DNA of 64,000 bases from Bradyrhizobium sp. ORS 278 (GCF_000026145.1 NC_009445.1:744001-808000), one strand, 5' to 3'. Positions 26,316-38,220 are shown, numbered from the stretch's first letter. Numbers and translations: made by a program. Notes: a model not told the origin generated them from the letters alone.

Positions 26316-26900
26316 ATGCGGAAGCGTCGGCCAATCATGTTCGCCGCCATGCTGGTGGGCGCGACATTATCAGGCTGCGCCGGACAAGGCGGCAGTTCGT
26401 TCCAGCAGGGGGCGGGCTCGAACGCCGCTCCCGTCTCCGACCCGATTGACGACGAAATCGCGCGCGTCGAAGCCCGCGAGAAGGCGCTGAGCCCCGCTTA
26501 TCTGCAGCGCCGACGCCAGGCCATCGCGGAGATGCTCGAGAACAACCCGGGGTTCGGCGCGGCGCTTCGCGTCCCGCTCACGGGCCCGCTCATCGCCGGT
26601 CCCAAGGTGATGCGCGTGCGGACCTGGACCAGCCTGATATCGTCGACCATCACTGTCCGCACCGTGTATTGCGTCAAGGCCCTGCTGGATTCTCCATTGG
26701 AGCTGTACGCGCTGGGCTCCGCCTACGTTGAAGTCGAGCCGGGAGATCAGGGAACTGAACGGCTGCACGGCGGCGTCTTCCGCGGGAACTTCGGGACCGA
26801 TCGCGGTCCTCTCGCCTGCTACAAGGCGGCCTATGCGCCGTTCCCCGAACTCGAGCAGGTGCGCGCGCAGAAACGTCAGGCGCTGGGCAAGACCTCCTGA
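26316..26900 (+). CDS. putative lipoprotein of unknown function
   Basis: 194 aa from ATG 26316. The N-terminus MRKRRPIMFAAMLVGATLSG followed by Cys is a type II signal peptide with the lipobox LSGC, so the mature protein should be lipid-anchored. The mature part has a helical charged stretch (DEIARVEAREKALSPAYLQR) and a beta-rich C-terminal region with two cysteines (VYCVKALLDSP, PLACYKAAYAPFP). An earlier ATG at 26295 would spoil the signal peptide. I recognise no family; function unknown. It is convergent with lepA, 56 bp away. Confidence 0.65.
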   Translation: MRKRRPIMFAAMLVGATLSGCAGQGGSSFQQGAGSNAAPVSDPIDDEIARVEAREKALSPAYLQRRRQAIAEMLENNPGFGAALRVPLTGPLIAGPKVMRVRTWTSLISSTITVRTVYCVKALLDSPLELYALGSAYVEVEPGDQGTERLHGGVFRGNFGTDRGPLACYKAAYAPFPELEQVRAQKRQALGKTS

Positions 26901-26956
26901 TAGCGCCGGCTGCGTCGACCTTGCAGATCTGAACGAGCGCGCCCCGCCCGACGGCC

Positions 26957-28768
<1,812 letters not shown>

Positions 28769-28884
28769 GGGTCGCGCAAATAGCATCACAGCACCCTGAC
28801 CAGCAACCATATTGCTGAATTTCCAGGGCCTTTCTTCACGCCAAGCTGATTCCCCGAGGCGCGAAAACAGGCTACCGAGGGCTG

Positions 28885-30489
28885 ATGTCGAGTACCTCCC
28901 TGCCGCACCCCGCGGCCCGCCCGCGCCACCGCCTCGGACCGCAGCGTCTGGCCGCCTGGCTGGTCGCGCACGCCACCGCGCCGGCGACGTCGATCTGGGC
29001 CGTGATTGCCTTCGCGCTCGTCCACGCCGTGCTGTGGACCGCGATCCTGACCCGTCTGAAGGCGGCCCAGGACATCCATATGGATGTCGCCGAGGCCTAT
29101 GCCTGGGGCAGCCGCTTCCTGCTCGGCTATGGCAAGCATCCGCCGCTGTCCGGCTGGCTCGCCGGGCTGTGGTTCTCGGTGTTTCCGGTCAAGGATTGGG
29201 CGACCTATGCGCTGGCGATGGCCGTCAACGGCAGCGGCCTGGTCGTGATCTGGCTCGCCAGCCTGAAGGTGGTCGACCGCCGCCGGGCGTTCTTCGTTGT
29301 GGTGATGGTCGCGCTGTACCCGATCTTCAATTTCAAGGGATTCAAGTACAACCCCGACCTGCTGCAGCTTCTCACTCTGCCGCTGCTGATGCTGGCCTAT
29401 CTTCATGCCTTCGAAAAGCGCAGCGTCGCGTCCGGCATCTGGCTGGGGCTGGCCGGCGCCGCGGCGCTGATGACCAAATATTGGGTGCTGACCATGATCG
29501 GCGCCATCGGCCTCGCGGCGCTGCTGCATCCCGAGCGGCTGCGCTTCCTGGCCTCGCCGGCGCCCTGGGTCGCAATCGTCACGATGATCGTCGCGATGAT
29601 TCCGCATCTGGTCTGGCTGTGGCGGGCGGATTTCGTCGCCATCACCTATGCCGGCGACGTCTACACGCTGTCGGATCGCGGCCGCGCGGCCGCGCTGGCC
29701 GGCGGCTATATCGGCCACAATCTGGCGCTGCTCGCGCTGCCGGTGGCGCTGGCCGCGCTGGTGCTCGCCTGGCCGCCGCGCTTCGTGTTCGACAACTGGC
29801 GGCGCGGGCCGAATCCCGGCGTCAATGTTGGACAGGCCATCAATGTCTGGCTGGTGCAGGCGATCGTCGCAATCGGGCCGCCGCTCGGCGGCCTCGCCTT
29901 CACGATCTACATGAAGACCGATTGGGGCATCTCGCTCTTCTTCCAGGTGCCGCTGGCGCTGGTGGCGATCCCCGCGCTCCGGCTGCGGCGGATCATGCTG
30001 CATCGTCTCACCGCGGTCTGGCTGGTGCTGTCGTTGCTGACGCTGGCCGCCTCGCCCTGGATCGCTCGGCGCGAGATGGAAGCCAATCCGAACGGCGTCA
30101 CCGGCTATGGCGCCCGGTCGCAGCTGGCGCAGCAGCTGACCGAGGCCTGGCACGCTCGATTCGGCTCGCCCTGGAAACATGTCGCCGGCTATTCCGAGAT
30201 GAACACGCCGATGACGTTCTACAGCCCGGACCACCCGCGGCCGTTCACCGTCCCCTATACGGCGGAGGAGACCTGGGGCTCGGGCCTGAGCACGCTCGAG
30301 GACCTCAAGCACGACGGCTTCATCGGCGTCTGCGACACCACCGACAACCGCATCGCCGCCTGCGAGGCCTGGATGGCCAAGGAGGCGCCCCGCGCCGAGC
30401 CGCTGGTGATGACCACCCAGCGCTTCTTCCACGGCCTGGCGGGCCCTGCAATCGTTTGGAAGGTATATGTTCAGGGGCCTGAGAGGTAA
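28885..30489 (+). CDS. GT39/ArnT-like membrane glycosyltransferase
   Basis: 534 aa with about eleven membrane helices. The first periplasmic loop has the acidic motif [20 protein letters not shown] followed by [10 protein letters not shown], matching the E/D-x-Y...HPPL pattern of GT-C enzymes of the ArnT/PMT_2 family. A soluble C-terminal domain (residues ~400-534, e.g. [20 protein letters not shown]) follows. Such enzymes use polyprenyl-phosphate sugars as donors to modify lipid A, glycans or proteins at the periplasmic face. The acceptor cannot be predicted. Divergent from lepA; a palindromic repeat begins 11 bp after the stop. Confidence 0.8.
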   Translation: MSSTSLPHPAARPRHRLGPQRLAAWLVAHATAPATSIWAVIAFALVHAVLWTAILTRLKAAQDIHMDVAEAYAWGSRFLLGYGKHPPLSGWLAGLWFSVFPVKDWATYALAMAVNGSGLVVIWLASLKVVDRRRAFFVVVMVALYPIFNFKGFKYNPDLLQLLTLPLLMLAYLHAFEKRSVASGIWLGLAGAAALMTKYWVLTMIGAIGLAALLHPERLRFLASPAPWVAIVTMIVAMIPHLVWLWRADFVAITYAGDVYTLSDRGRAAALAGGYIGHNLALLALPVALAALVLAWPPRFVFDNWRRGPNPGVNVGQAINVWLVQAIVAIGPPLGGLAFTIYMKTDWGISLFFQVPLALVAIPALRLRRIMLHRLTAVWLVLSLLTLAASPWIARREMEANPNGVTGYGARSQLAQQLTEAWHARFGSPWKHVAGYSEMNTPMTFYSPDHPRPFTVPYTAEETWGSGLSTLEDLKHDGFIGVCDTTDNRIAACEAWMAKEAPRAEPLVMTTQRFFHGLAGPAIVWKVYVQGPER

Positions 30490-30500
30490 CCAACCGCGAC

Positions 30501-30610
30501 GTCATTCCGGGGCGCCGCGTCAGCGGCGAACCCGGAATCCCGAGATTGTTTTGCGACGTCGTGCCTCAGCTCGAGATTCCGGGCTCGCGCTGCGCGCGCC
30601 CCGGAATGAC
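30501..30610. repeat. palindromic repeat (GTCATTCCGGGG type)
   Basis: The arm GTCATTCCGGGGCGC (from 30501) pairs with GCGCCCCGGAATGAC (ending 30610), and the inner flanks CCCGGAATCCCGAGATTG and CTCGAGATTCCGGG are also complementary. It fills the gap between the GT39 gene and the ptsH gene. Confidence 0.75.
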
Positions 30611-30620
30611 GAGTTCGTGG

Positions 30621-30950
30621 TCACACGCCTTCTTCGTGGAACTTGTCGTTCACCAGGTCGGTGATCCCCTGGAGCGCGGCTTCCGCTTCGGGGCCCTTCG
30701 CCGACACCAGGATCTTTGTCCCCGGCGCCGCCGCCAGCATCATCAGGCCCATAATCGAGCGGCCGCCGACAGTCTCGCCGCCGCGCGTCACCCAGACCTC
30801 GGCTTGGAACTTCTCGACCATCTGCACGAACTTCGCGGAGGCCCGCGCATGCAGGCCACGCTTGTTGGTGATCAGGAGCTCCCGCGAAATGGCATCGGCG
30901 GGCACCGACGGCCCGGCGACATTGTCCTGCGGCGCGTCCTCGTCGCTCAT
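30621..30950 (-). CDS. ptsH: HPr-family phosphocarrier of the regulatory PTS
   Basis: 109 aa. The active histidine is His34 in TNKRGLHARASAKFV, and the regulatory serine is Ser65 in GRSIMGLMML, the site phosphorylated by HprK. An N-terminal extension of about 20 residues is normal in alphaproteobacteria. It receives phosphate from enzyme I (not in the window) and passes it to the EIIA protein. No sugar permease is nearby, so this is a regulatory rather than transport PTS. The start overlaps the EIIA stop by 4 bp, indicating coupled translation and one transcript with EIIA. Confidence 0.93.
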   Translation of the reverse strand: MSDEDAPQDNVAGPSVPADAISRELLITNKRGLHARASAKFVQMVEKFQAEVWVTRGGETVGGRSIMGLMMLAAAPGTKILVSAKGPEAEAALQGITDLVNDKFHEEGV

Positions 30951-31348
30951 TTGCCGGCGAGCACCCGGCTGGCGATGGTGACGTATTTCCGGCCCGCCTC
31001 CTGCGCCATCGCGATGGCATCGGGCAGCGAGCGCTCCTCGCGCACCTTGGCGAGCTTCACGAGCATGGGCAGGTTGATGCCCGCGAGCACCTCGACCTTC
31101 GGCCGGCTCATGCAGGAGATCGCGAGGTTCGACGGCGTGCCGCCGAACATGTCGGTGAGGATGGCGACGCCGTCGCCGGTGTCCACACGGTTCACGGCCT
31201 CGATGATGTCGCTGCGACAGAGATCGGAATCATCGTCGGCGCCAATCGTGACCGCTTCAATTTGCTTTTGAGGACCCATGACGTGTTCGAGCGCCGCTCG
31301 GAACTCGTCGGCGAGGCGCCCATGGGTCACCAGTACCAGGCCAATCAT
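30947..31348 (-). CDS. PTS EIIA protein of the mannose family (regulatory)
   Basis: 133 aa from ATG 31348. The phosphorylated histidine is His9 in MIGLVLVTHGRLADEF. The fold continues with GDGVAILTDMFGGTPSNLAI, the characteristic EIIA-Man motif. It is phosphorylated by HPr; without EIIB/EIIC partners it serves as a phosphorylation-dependent regulator of carbon and envelope functions in rhizobia. It is translationally coupled to ptsH, and a 203-bp gap separates it from hprK upstream. That gap contains a CCAATT/AATTGG inverted repeat (31514-31535), so it may have its own promoter. Confidence 0.9.
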   Translation of the reverse strand: MIGLVLVTHGRLADEFRAALEHVMGPQKQIEAVTIGADDDSDLCRSDIIEAVNRVDTGDGVAILTDMFGGTPSNLAISCMSRPKVEVLAGINLPMLVKLAKVREERSLPDAIAMAQEAGRKYVTIASRVLAGK

Positions 31349-31551
31349 CGGATACTCCTCGCGGGCGCCTTGGGTGCACCGCACGAACGCGCCACTTTGA
31401 CCATCCGGAGCCCCCGCGCAAGAGGGCACATTCGCGATTCTCCCGGATGCAGGCAGAGCGACGGGGAGCTGGCGACGGTCGATCGGGCGCCGATAGTGGG
31501 GGTGATATGGTTACCAATTCGATTCACACAATTGGCCGAAAGATTACCGGG

Positions 31552-32004
31552 TCATGAACTCTCGGTCGTGGTTAGCGCAGCCACAACCAGCAACAGGGGC
31601 TCATAACCCCTGCCGACCGGGATTCGCGGCAACTCGATACCGTTTTGCTGCCAGCGCAGCGCATGGCGGGGCGGCAGCCGCGCGGCATCCTCGGCCATCA
31701 AATCGACAATGAGACCGATCGGCGCGTCGGACACGTGGTCGCAGGCGCGGATGCCAAGCCCGCGAATCTCGATCAGGCCGGCCAGCTGCGGGGCTGGGCT
31801 GACCCACATTTCTCCGCCGCGTGTGGCGAGATGAACACGGTCGTCGCCGACCAGAACGGCCGGCGGGATCTGTCCGGCACGGCCGGCGAGAATCAGATCG
31901 AAGGCCAGGCGCGACTTGCCCGAGCCCGAGGGGCCGCGGATCAGCACCGCACGATCCCCGACCTTGACGGCGGAGGCATGGACCGTCGGGCCGGCCGTGG
32001 TCAC
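31552..32004 (-). CDS. hprK: short HPr kinase/phosphorylase (C-terminal domain form)
   Basis: 150 aa. Only the catalytic domain is present, as is normal in alphaproteobacteria, where HprK lacks the N-terminal half found in Firmicutes. The P-loop is GPSGSGKS at residues 24-31, followed by LVGDDRVHLATRGG, the usual catalytic Asp-Asp pair, and IEIRGLGI. It phosphorylates HPr on serine and can reverse the reaction, gating the PTS relay. Its start overlaps the chvG stop by 4 bp, showing translational coupling to the two-component system. Confidence 0.92.
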   Translation of the reverse strand: MTTAGPTVHASAVKVGDRAVLIRGPSGSGKSRLAFDLILAGRAGQIPPAVLVGDDRVHLATRGGEMWVSPAPQLAGLIEIRGLGIRACDHVSDAPIGLIVDLMAEDAARLPPRHALRWQQNGIELPRIPVGRGYEPLLLVVAALTTTESS

Positions 32005-33800
32005 GACGCCGGGAGCCGGACGATGAAGCGCGCGCCGGCGACGGTCGGATTGCCCTCGGCATCGACCGGGCCGGGCCGGTTCTCGGCCCAGATCCGCCCG
32101 CCATGGGCGTCGATGATCTGCTTGGAGATCGACAGACCCAGGCCGGAGTTCTGGCCGAAGCCCTGGTGCGGGCGATCAGTGTAGAAGCGCTCGAAGATGC
32201 GCTGCAGGGCGTCCTCGCGGATGCCGGGGCCGTCATCGTCCACCATGATCTCGATCTCGGAGCGCACGCGCCGGCAGGTGATGCGGACCTTGCCGCCGGC
32301 CGCCGAGAACGACTGGGCGTTCGACAGCAGGTTCGAGATCACCTGGCCGAGCCGCGAATCATGGCCGGGCACCGAGAACGTGTCGTTCACCCCACGGCCT
32401 TCGAAGCGGACCTCGACGGCGACATCGGTGCCGTTCTTCTTGGTCTCGTTGGCGACCGAGGTCAGCGTGTTCAGGAGCCGGCGCAGGTCGACCAACGTCA
32501 TGTCCTGGCGCTGCAGTTCGGCGTCGAGCCGGCTGGCGTCGGAAATGTCGGAGATCAGGCGGTCGAGCCGCTTGACGTCGTGTTCGATGACCGCGAGCAG
32601 GCGGGCGCGGCTGTTGTCGTTGCGCGCCAGCGGCAGGGTCTCGACCGCCGAGCGCAGAGAGGTCAGCGGGTTCTTCAATTCATGTGCGACGTCGGCGGCG
32701 AACATCTCGATCGCCTCGATGCGGTTGTAGAGCGCATCCGTCATGTCGCGCAGCGCGCCGGAGAGATGGCCGATCTCGTCGCGGCGGCGGGTGAAGTCGG
32801 GGATCTCGACGCGGGTCTTGATGCGGCGGCGGACGCGCTCGGCGCTGTCGGCGAGCCGGCGGACCGGGCCCGCAATAGTGCTGGCGAGCAAGAGCGACAG
32901 CACGATCATGACCGCGGAGGCGACGCCGCCGACCTTGAGAATGGCGAGGCGCTCGGCGGTGACCATCTGGTCGATGTCGTCACCCTGCGTCGACAGCATC
33001 AAGGCGCCGTGGATGGTGCGCGAGCGCTGCACCGACACCGCGACCGAGACGATGACCTCGCCGCGCGAATTGACGCGGACCATGCTGCGCTTCTGGCCCT
33101 TCAGCGCGTCCGTGACCTCTTCGTAGCCGTTGCCGTTCTCGGGGCCGAATTCGCGGTACAGCGGCAGGTCGCCGCGATTGAGCCAGGTGCGCACGGAGAT
33201 CAGCGCGCGCTCCACAAAGCCCGGCTTCTCGCTCGAGGGCGGCGGCAGGTCGAAGCGCAGCACATTTTCGAGATTGCGGCTGTCCAGCAGCAGCCCGCCA
33301 TTCGGATCGTAGATCCGCGCCCGCGTCTTGGTCGGCGAGATCAGCGTGCGCAGCACCGGCGCGACGCGCTCCGGATTGATCGGGAAGTCGAGCGGCGAAT
33401 ATTCGTCCGGCGCGCCATAGCTCTCGCCGGGCTTGAGATCGAGCAGGCGCTCGGGATCGATGGTGATGGTGTTGGTCTGGACTGTCGCCGACGCCGCGAT
33501 CGCGCCGGCGATGATTTCTGCCTGGACGAGGAGGCTCTGTGCGCGCGCATCGATCAGGCCCGCGCGAAATTGTGAAAGATAGAGAACGCTTGCAACCAGG
33601 GCGAGCAGGCCGGCGATATTCAGCGAGACGATGCGCCGGGTCAGGCTCGAGAACGACAGCGCGAACAGAAACTGCCCGGCGCGGCGCAGCCAGCTGACCG
33701 GACGCTGCCAGCCGGAGACCTTCGGGGTCTCGTCCACCACCTCCGAGGTGATGGAAGCCTCGGTGTTCAGGGCCGGATCAGGAAGCGTGCGATCGAGCAA
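32001..33800 (-). CDS. chvG: ChvG/ExoS sensor histidine kinase
   Basis: 599 aa. A cytoplasmic N-terminus precedes membrane helix 1 (~60-80, VSLNIAGLLALVASVLYLSQ), a ~200-residue periplasmic sensor and helix 2 (VGGVASAVMIVLSLLLAS). HAMP follows, then the dimerisation helix with phosphorylated His in DVAHELKNPLTSLRSAVE, and the ATPase motifs QVISNLLSNAQSF (N box), VDDDGPGI (G1) and GLGLSISKQIIDAHGGRIWA (G2). ChvG senses acidity and envelope state and phosphorylates ChvI; in rhizobia the pair controls exopolysaccharide, motility and outer-membrane proteins and is often essential. It lies between chvI and hprK. Confidence 0.95.
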   Translation of the reverse strand: MLDRTLPDPALNTEASITSEVVDETPKVSGWQRPVSWLRRAGQFLFALSFSSLTRRIVSLNIAGLLALVASVLYLSQFRAGLIDARAQSLLVQAEIIAGAIAASATVQTNTITIDPERLLDLKPGESYGAPDEYSPLDFPINPERVAPVLRTLISPTKTRARIYDPNGGLLLDSRNLENVLRFDLPPPSSEKPGFVERALISVRTWLNRGDLPLYREFGPENGNGYEEVTDALKGQKRSMVRVNSRGEVIVSVAVSVQRSRTIHGALMLSTQGDDIDQMVTAERLAILKVGGVASAVMIVLSLLLASTIAGPVRRLADSAERVRRRIKTRVEIPDFTRRRDEIGHLSGALRDMTDALYNRIEAIEMFAADVAHELKNPLTSLRSAVETLPLARNDNSRARLLAVIEHDVKRLDRLISDISDASRLDAELQRQDMTLVDLRRLLNTLTSVANETKKNGTDVAVEVRFEGRGVNDTFSVPGHDSRLGQVISNLLSNAQSFSAAGGKVRITCRRVRSEIEIMVDDDGPGIREDALQRIFERFYTDRPHQGFGQNSGLGLSISKQIIDAHGGRIWAENRPGPVDAEGNPTVAGARFIVRLPAS

Positions 33801-34000
33801 TGTAAGTGCTCCGACTCCGAATGTCGCAAGAGGTGTGCGGCGAGCTCCCCGTGAGAACCGCTCCGCCGCACTCGAATTCGCCGCAACAATCGCCCTGTTC
33901 CGGCACCTGCGCTCGGATCAACGCGCAGAGTGGTACTCTACCCAATCCAGGCCGCGACGTCAGCGCGCAATTTCGCATGACGCCGCGCGAGAACGATGTG

Positions 34001-34702
34001 TCAGGTTTCCTTGAAACGATAGCCGACGCCGTAGAGGGTCTCGATCATCTCGAACTCCTCGTCGACCATCTTGAACTTCTTGCGCAGCCGCTTGATGTGG
34101 CTGTCGATGGTGCGGTCGTCGACATAGACCTGGTCGTCATAGGCCGCGTCCATCAACGCGTTGCGGCTCTTGACCACGCCCGGACGCTGCGCCAGCGCCT
34201 GCAGGATCAGGAACTCGGTGACGGTCAGGGTGACCGGCTCGTTCTTCCAGGTGCAGGTGTGACGTTCGGGATCCATGCGCAGCAGGCCGCGGTCCAGCGC
34301 CTTGGCGTCGTTCTCCTTCGGCAGCGCCGTCGGATCCTTCGGCTGCGAGCGGCGCAGCACGGCCTTGACGCGCTCGACCAGCAGGCGCTGCGAGAACGGT
34401 TTGCGGATGAAGTCGTCCGCGCCCATCTTCAGGCCGAACAGCTCGTCGATCTCCTCGTCCTTGGAGGTGAGGAAGATCACCGGCAGGTCGGACTTCTGGC
34501 GCAGCCGCCGCAGCGTCTCCATGCCGTCCATGCGCGGCATCTTGATGTCGAGAATGGCCAGATCAGGCTGGCTGGTCCGGAAACCGTCAAGGGCCGACGC
34601 ACCATCGGTGTAGGTCATGATGCGATAGCCTTCAGCCTCGAGCGCGATCGAGACGGATGTCAGAATGTTACGGTCGTCATCGACCAAGGCGATTGTGGGC
34701 AT
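34001..34702 (-). CDS. chvI: ChvI response regulator (OmpR family)
   Basis: 233 aa. The receiver domain has the acidic pocket at Asp8-10 (ALVDDD), the phosphorylated Asp52 in [13 protein letters not shown], and the Lys in [11 protein letters not shown]. The C-terminal winged helix ends with [20 protein letters not shown], a typical OmpR/PhoB recognition helix, and GVGYRFKET. It is phosphorylated by ChvG and activates or represses envelope and symbiosis genes. A 200-bp gap separates it from chvG, so chvG may also be transcribed from an internal promoter. Upstream lies a 216-bp divergent gap shared with the HugZ-like gene. Confidence 0.95.
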   Translation of the reverse strand: MPTIALVDDDRNILTSVSIALEAEGYRIMTYTDGASALDGFRTSQPDLAILDIKMPRMDGMETLRRLRQKSDLPVIFLTSKDEEIDELFGLKMGADDFIRKPFSQRLLVERVKAVLRRSQPKDPTALPKENDAKALDRGLLRMDPERHTCTWKNEPVTLTVTEFLILQALAQRPGVVKSRNALMDAAYDDQVYVDDRTIDSHIKRLRKKFKMVDEEFEMIETLYGVGYRFKET

Positions 34703-34918
34703 GAGCCTGCTTTCAGAGTCTGGTTACGCCGAGACTTCGAGAATCAAGTAAGGGCCGCGTATTTGGGCTTCGAACATGGTCAACGAGCAATGCAAGCTGG
34801 GCTGAAGTGTGACCGAGTTCCACAAATACGATGGCAAAGTCTTGTGCCGTGCCCAGGTTTGTGGCCCGTTTAGCCGAAAAAAGGCCTTCATTGCAACTGG
34901 ATGGACGAGGGAAAGACG

Positions 34919-35650
34919 ATGACCCCGAGCTTTAACCCTAACCACGTGACCCGGTCCCTGCTGCGCCGAAGCCGACAGGGCGCGCTCGCGACCCTGATGA
35001 CGGGCTCGGGCGATCCCTATTGTTCCCTCGTCAACGTCGCCACCGCCGCCGACGGCGCGCCGATCATCCTGATCTCGCGATTAGCAGTGCACACGAAGAA
35101 CGTTCTCGCCGATTCGCGCGTGTCGCTGATGCTCGATGAACGCGCGCCGGGTGATCCGCTCGAAGGCGCTCGCATCATGCTGTCGGGCAAGGCCGAACAG
35201 GCAACTGATGAGAACAAGGATGCGCTTCGTCGCCGGTATCTCAATGTGCATCCGTCAGCGGCCGACTACGCCGATTTTGCCGACTTCTCCTTCTTCCTCA
35301 TTCGTCCGGCCGGCACGCATCTCGTCGCCGGATTCGGCCGCATCGTCGATCTCAAGCCGGAGCAGTTTCTGACGGATGTATCCGACGCCGCCGAACTGCT
35401 GGCGGCGGAGCAGGGCGCTGTGGATCACATGAACGAGGATCACCGGGATGCGCTCGGCCTCTACGCCACCAAGCTGCTCGGCGCGGACGCGGCCGAGTGG
35501 CGCTGCTCCGGATGCGATCCCGACGGATTGGACCTGATGGCCGAGGGCAAGACGCTGCGGCTGGATTTTCCCGAGCGCGTCGCCACGCCGGGGGCGTTGC
35601 GCAAGATGCTGGTGCGGCTCGCCGACGAGGCGCGGGCGAAGATTGGGTAG
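34919..35650 (+). CDS. HugZ-family heme utilisation/PNPOx-like protein
   Basis: 243 aa from ATG 34919, preceded by GAGGGAAAG; an ATG at 34901 is in frame but lacks a ribosome site. The N-terminal split-barrel FMN-binding-like domain includes RRSRQGALATLMTGSGDPYC, VHTKNVLADSRVSLML and FFLIRPAGTHLVAGFGRI. The C-terminal HugZ domain is marked by GAVDHMNEDHRDALGLYATK. Members bind heme or flavin and some degrade heme for iron release; others are uncharacterised. No heme transporter is adjacent, so substrate use is uncertain. Divergent from chvI. Confidence 0.8.
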   Translation: MTPSFNPNHVTRSLLRRSRQGALATLMTGSGDPYCSLVNVATAADGAPIILISRLAVHTKNVLADSRVSLMLDERAPGDPLEGARIMLSGKAEQATDENKDALRRRYLNVHPSAADYADFADFSFFLIRPAGTHLVAGFGRIVDLKPEQFLTDVSDAAELLAAEQGAVDHMNEDHRDALGLYATKLLGADAAEWRCSGCDPDGLDLMAEGKTLRLDFPERVATPGALRKMLVRLADEARAKIG

Positions 35651-36389
35651 CCGAGCTGACTGCTCATCAGTCGAGCAATCTCTGACGGCAGTCTCCGCGC
35701 CAAAGCAGCGGTGCGATTCCTTTCCTCGTTCCTGCGTGGCGAGGATCGGCGATGGGAGCGGTCGCACGAGACGTGCAGCCGCCGTACTACGAACTCAATC
35801 AGCTTGGAACGGCGGCGCCGACAGCTGCGACGGTTGTCGTCATGCGACGATGGGGCTGACGTCGAAAGGTTGCGCAGCTGAAGCTTAACGCCGACGCCGT
35901 CGGCCCTCGGCAACATGACCGGCGACAAGCGCCGCCGAGGCGCCAGGCCTTGCACGGGCGTTTGTCGACGCCGGTGCGTCGTCACGTTGCTCACGCATTG
36001 AGTCGCTAACCGGGCAGCGGCAACGCGGAGGTTCCAGCGCCGGAAGACGAACCTGCGAGATGAGCCGTCTTCGCCCGTCCATGCGTTTGGTTCGGTTTCA
36101 GTATCGTTTCGCTGCTCGGCGAAATCGAAATGCGCATCTATCTGCTGCGTTGCAGCATGACGTGGTCAGAATGAATTTTGCTCCGCGGATGAGCATCGCC
36201 GCGCGGAAATTGAGCTACGTGCATCAGCTGTCGGCAATAACCAATTCGACCGGATCGTCTTGGCAAGACCAGCGTTGATCAGTAATAGGTCGCGACCGCG
36301 CTTGGGTAAGGCGATGTAAACGGTAACGGTCACCGCGCGCTGCGCCACGAATTTCGCGCGATCGCTGCGGGCTCTCAGGAGGGATTTCG
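35651..36389. other. 739-bp gene-free stretch upstream of pckA
   Basis: I find no credible gene here: the reading frames on either strand are short, Arg/Ser-rich and have no recognisable motif. The part from about 36090 to 36380 is noticeably less GC-rich than its surroundings. It holds a perfect palindrome GGTCGCGACC at 36288-36297 and an operator-like sequence at 36321-36335. The stretch probably contains the pckA promoter and may hold a remnant of a lost gene. Confidence 0.5.
36321..36335. promoter_or_regulatory. operator-like inverted repeat upstream of pckA
   Basis: CGGTAACGGTCACCG is a 15-bp imperfect inverted repeat of the form CGGTNACNGTNACCG, 55 bp before the pckA start. LacI-family regulators such as CceR control gluconeogenic genes in alphaproteobacteria and bind palindromes of about this size; assignment to any regulator is a guess. 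Confidence 0.3.
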
Positions 36390-38003
36390 GTGCAAGAGAC
36401 GGGTATTCGCAACGGTGCCTTCGGTGCCGACAAGTTCGGCTTAAAAAATCTCAAGCAGTTGCATTGGAATCTCGGCGCGCCCCAGCTCTATCAGTATTCG
36501 CTGGCGGCGGGCGAGGCCACGCTGTCTGCCGACGGAGCGCTGTGCGCGGATACGGGCGAATTCACCGGTCGCAGCCCGAAGGACAAGTTCACCGTGCGCG
36601 ATGCGTCCACCGAGAAGATGTGGTGGGCGGGCAATCAGTCGATTACGCCGGAGCAGTTCGAGGCGCTGTATCAGGACTTCATCAAGCACGCCGAAGGCAA
36701 GACGCTGTTCGCGCAGGACCTGTATGGCGGCGCCGATCCGACTTTCCGCATCAAGACCCGCGTCTTCACCGAGCTCGCCTGGCATTCGCTGTTCATTCGC
36801 ACGCTTCTCATCCGCCCGGAGACAATCGAGCTCGACACCTTCGTGCCGGAGCTGACGATCATCGACATGCCGAGCTTCCGCGCCGATCCGATGCGGCACG
36901 GCGTGCGCTCGCAGAACGTGGTCGCGATCGATTTCGCCCGCAAGATCGTGCTGATCGGCGGATCGTATTACGCCGGCGAGATGAAGAAGAGCGTGTTCAC
37001 CACGCTCAACTACTACCTGCCCGCGCGCGGTGTAATGCCGATGCACTGCTCGGCCAATGTCGGCCCCAAGGGCGACACCGCGATTTTCTTCGGCCTGTCC
37101 GGCACCGGCAAGACGACGCTGTCGGCCGATCCCAACCGCACGCTGATCGGTGACGACGAGCACGGCTGGGGTCCGTCCGGCGTGTTCAACTTCGAGGGCG
37201 GCTGCTACGCCAAATGCATCAAGCTCTCGCAGGAGGCCGAGCCGCAGATCTTCGCCGCCTCGAACCGTTTTGGTGCGGTGCTGGAGAATGTGGTGCTCGA
37301 CGAGGACAGCCGCGTTCCCGATTTCGACGACGGCTCCAAAACCGAGAACACCCGCTCGGCCTATCCGCTCGACTACATCCCGAACGCCTCGCGCACCGGA
37401 CGCGCGCCGCATCCGAAGAACGTCGTGATGCTCGCCGCCGACGCCTTCGGCGTGCTGCCGCCGATCGCAAAACTGTCGCCGGCGCAGGCGATGTATCACT
37501 TCCTGTCCGGCTACACCGCCAAGGTCGCCGGCACCGAGCGCGGCCTCGGCTCCGAGCCGCAGCCGGAGTTCTCGACCTGCTTCGGCTCGCCGTTCCTGCC
37601 GCTGGATCCCTCCGTCTACGGCAACATGCTGCGGCAGCTGATCGCCGACCACAATGTCGACTGCTGGCTGGTCAACACCGGCTGGACCGGCGGCAAATAC
37701 GGCACCGGCTCGCGCATGCCGATCAAGGTGACGCGCGCGCTGTTGACCGCGGCACTCGACGGCTCGCTTCGCAACGTCGAGTTCCGCACCGACAAATATT
37801 TCGGCTTCGCGGTGCCGACGGCGCTGCCGGGCGTGCCGAGCGAGATCCTCGATCCGGTCAACACCTGGAAGGACAAGGTCGAGTTCGACAAGACCGCCCG
37901 CGCGCTCGTCGGCATGTTCCAGAAGAACTTCGCCAAGTTCGAGGCCCAGGTCGACGCCGATGTCCGCGCCGCCGCGCCCGACGTGAAGCTCGCGGCGGAG
38001 TAG
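36390..38003 (+). CDS. pckA: phosphoenolpyruvate carboxykinase (ATP)
   Basis: 537 aa from a GTG at 36390 with AGGAGGG 6 nt upstream. The signature blocks are all present: [14 protein letters not shown]-like SQNVVAIDF, the substrate loop [13 protein letters not shown], the P-loop [17 protein letters not shown] with DDEHGW, and [10 protein letters not shown]. It converts oxaloacetate and ATP to phosphoenolpyruvate and CO2, the first committed step of gluconeogenesis, needed for growth on dicarboxylates such as those supplied to bacteroids. In related rhizobia its expression depends on the ChvGI system, which is encoded 2-4 kb away. It stands alone after a long leader region. Confidence 0.97.
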   Translation: MQETGIRNGAFGADKFGLKNLKQLHWNLGAPQLYQYSLAAGEATLSADGALCADTGEFTGRSPKDKFTVRDASTEKMWWAGNQSITPEQFEALYQDFIKHAEGKTLFAQDLYGGADPTFRIKTRVFTELAWHSLFIRTLLIRPETIELDTFVPELTIIDMPSFRADPMRHGVRSQNVVAIDFARKIVLIGGSYYAGEMKKSVFTTLNYYLPARGVMPMHCSANVGPKGDTAIFFGLSGTGKTTLSADPNRTLIGDDEHGWGPSGVFNFEGGCYAKCIKLSQEAEPQIFAASNRFGAVLENVVLDEDSRVPDFDDGSKTENTRSAYPLDYIPNASRTGRAPHPKNVVMLAADAFGVLPPIAKLSPAQAMYHFLSGYTAKVAGTERGLGSEPQPEFSTCFGSPFLPLDPSVYGNMLRQLIADHNVDCWLVNTGWTGGKYGTGSRMPIKVTRALLTAALDGSLRNVEFRTDKYFGFAVPTALPGVPSEILDPVNTWKDKVEFDKTARALVGMFQKNFAKFEAQVDADVRAAAPDVKLAAE

Positions 38004-38096
38004 GGCTGCAAGCTCAAGGGTCAGCCGCGCTGCGGCTGCCCCTTCGTTTTCGCGCCAAAGCGCGGAGCAGCCGAAGGTCGCGCCAAACCCACCGCC

Positions 38097-38220
38097 GTCG
38101 TCCCGGCCTTGAGCCGGGACCCATAACCACAGGACGGCGTGGTTGAAACGGGAAGGCGGCTCCAGCGTTCGCAAAACTCCGGACGGTGGTTATGGGTCCC
38201 GGCTCGGAGGCCGGGACGAC
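38097..38220. repeat. REPIN-like element, 124 bp
   Basis: The left arm (38097-38125) is identical over 29 bp to the arm of the element at 23948, and the right arm (ending GGCCGGGACGAC at 38220) is its reverse complement with two differences. Inner flanks AACCAC and GTGGTT extend the pairing. It has the same overall 124-bp length as the 23948 copy. Confidence 0.85.

Noticed and set aside
31552..32004. HprK looks truncated to half length
   Set aside because: Alphaproteobacterial HprK normally consists only of the C-terminal kinase domain, so this is the usual form.
35461..35994. 177-codon minus-strand frame in the pckA leader region
   Set aside because: Low-complexity Arg/Ser composition, overlaps the HugZ-like gene, no start signal or motif.
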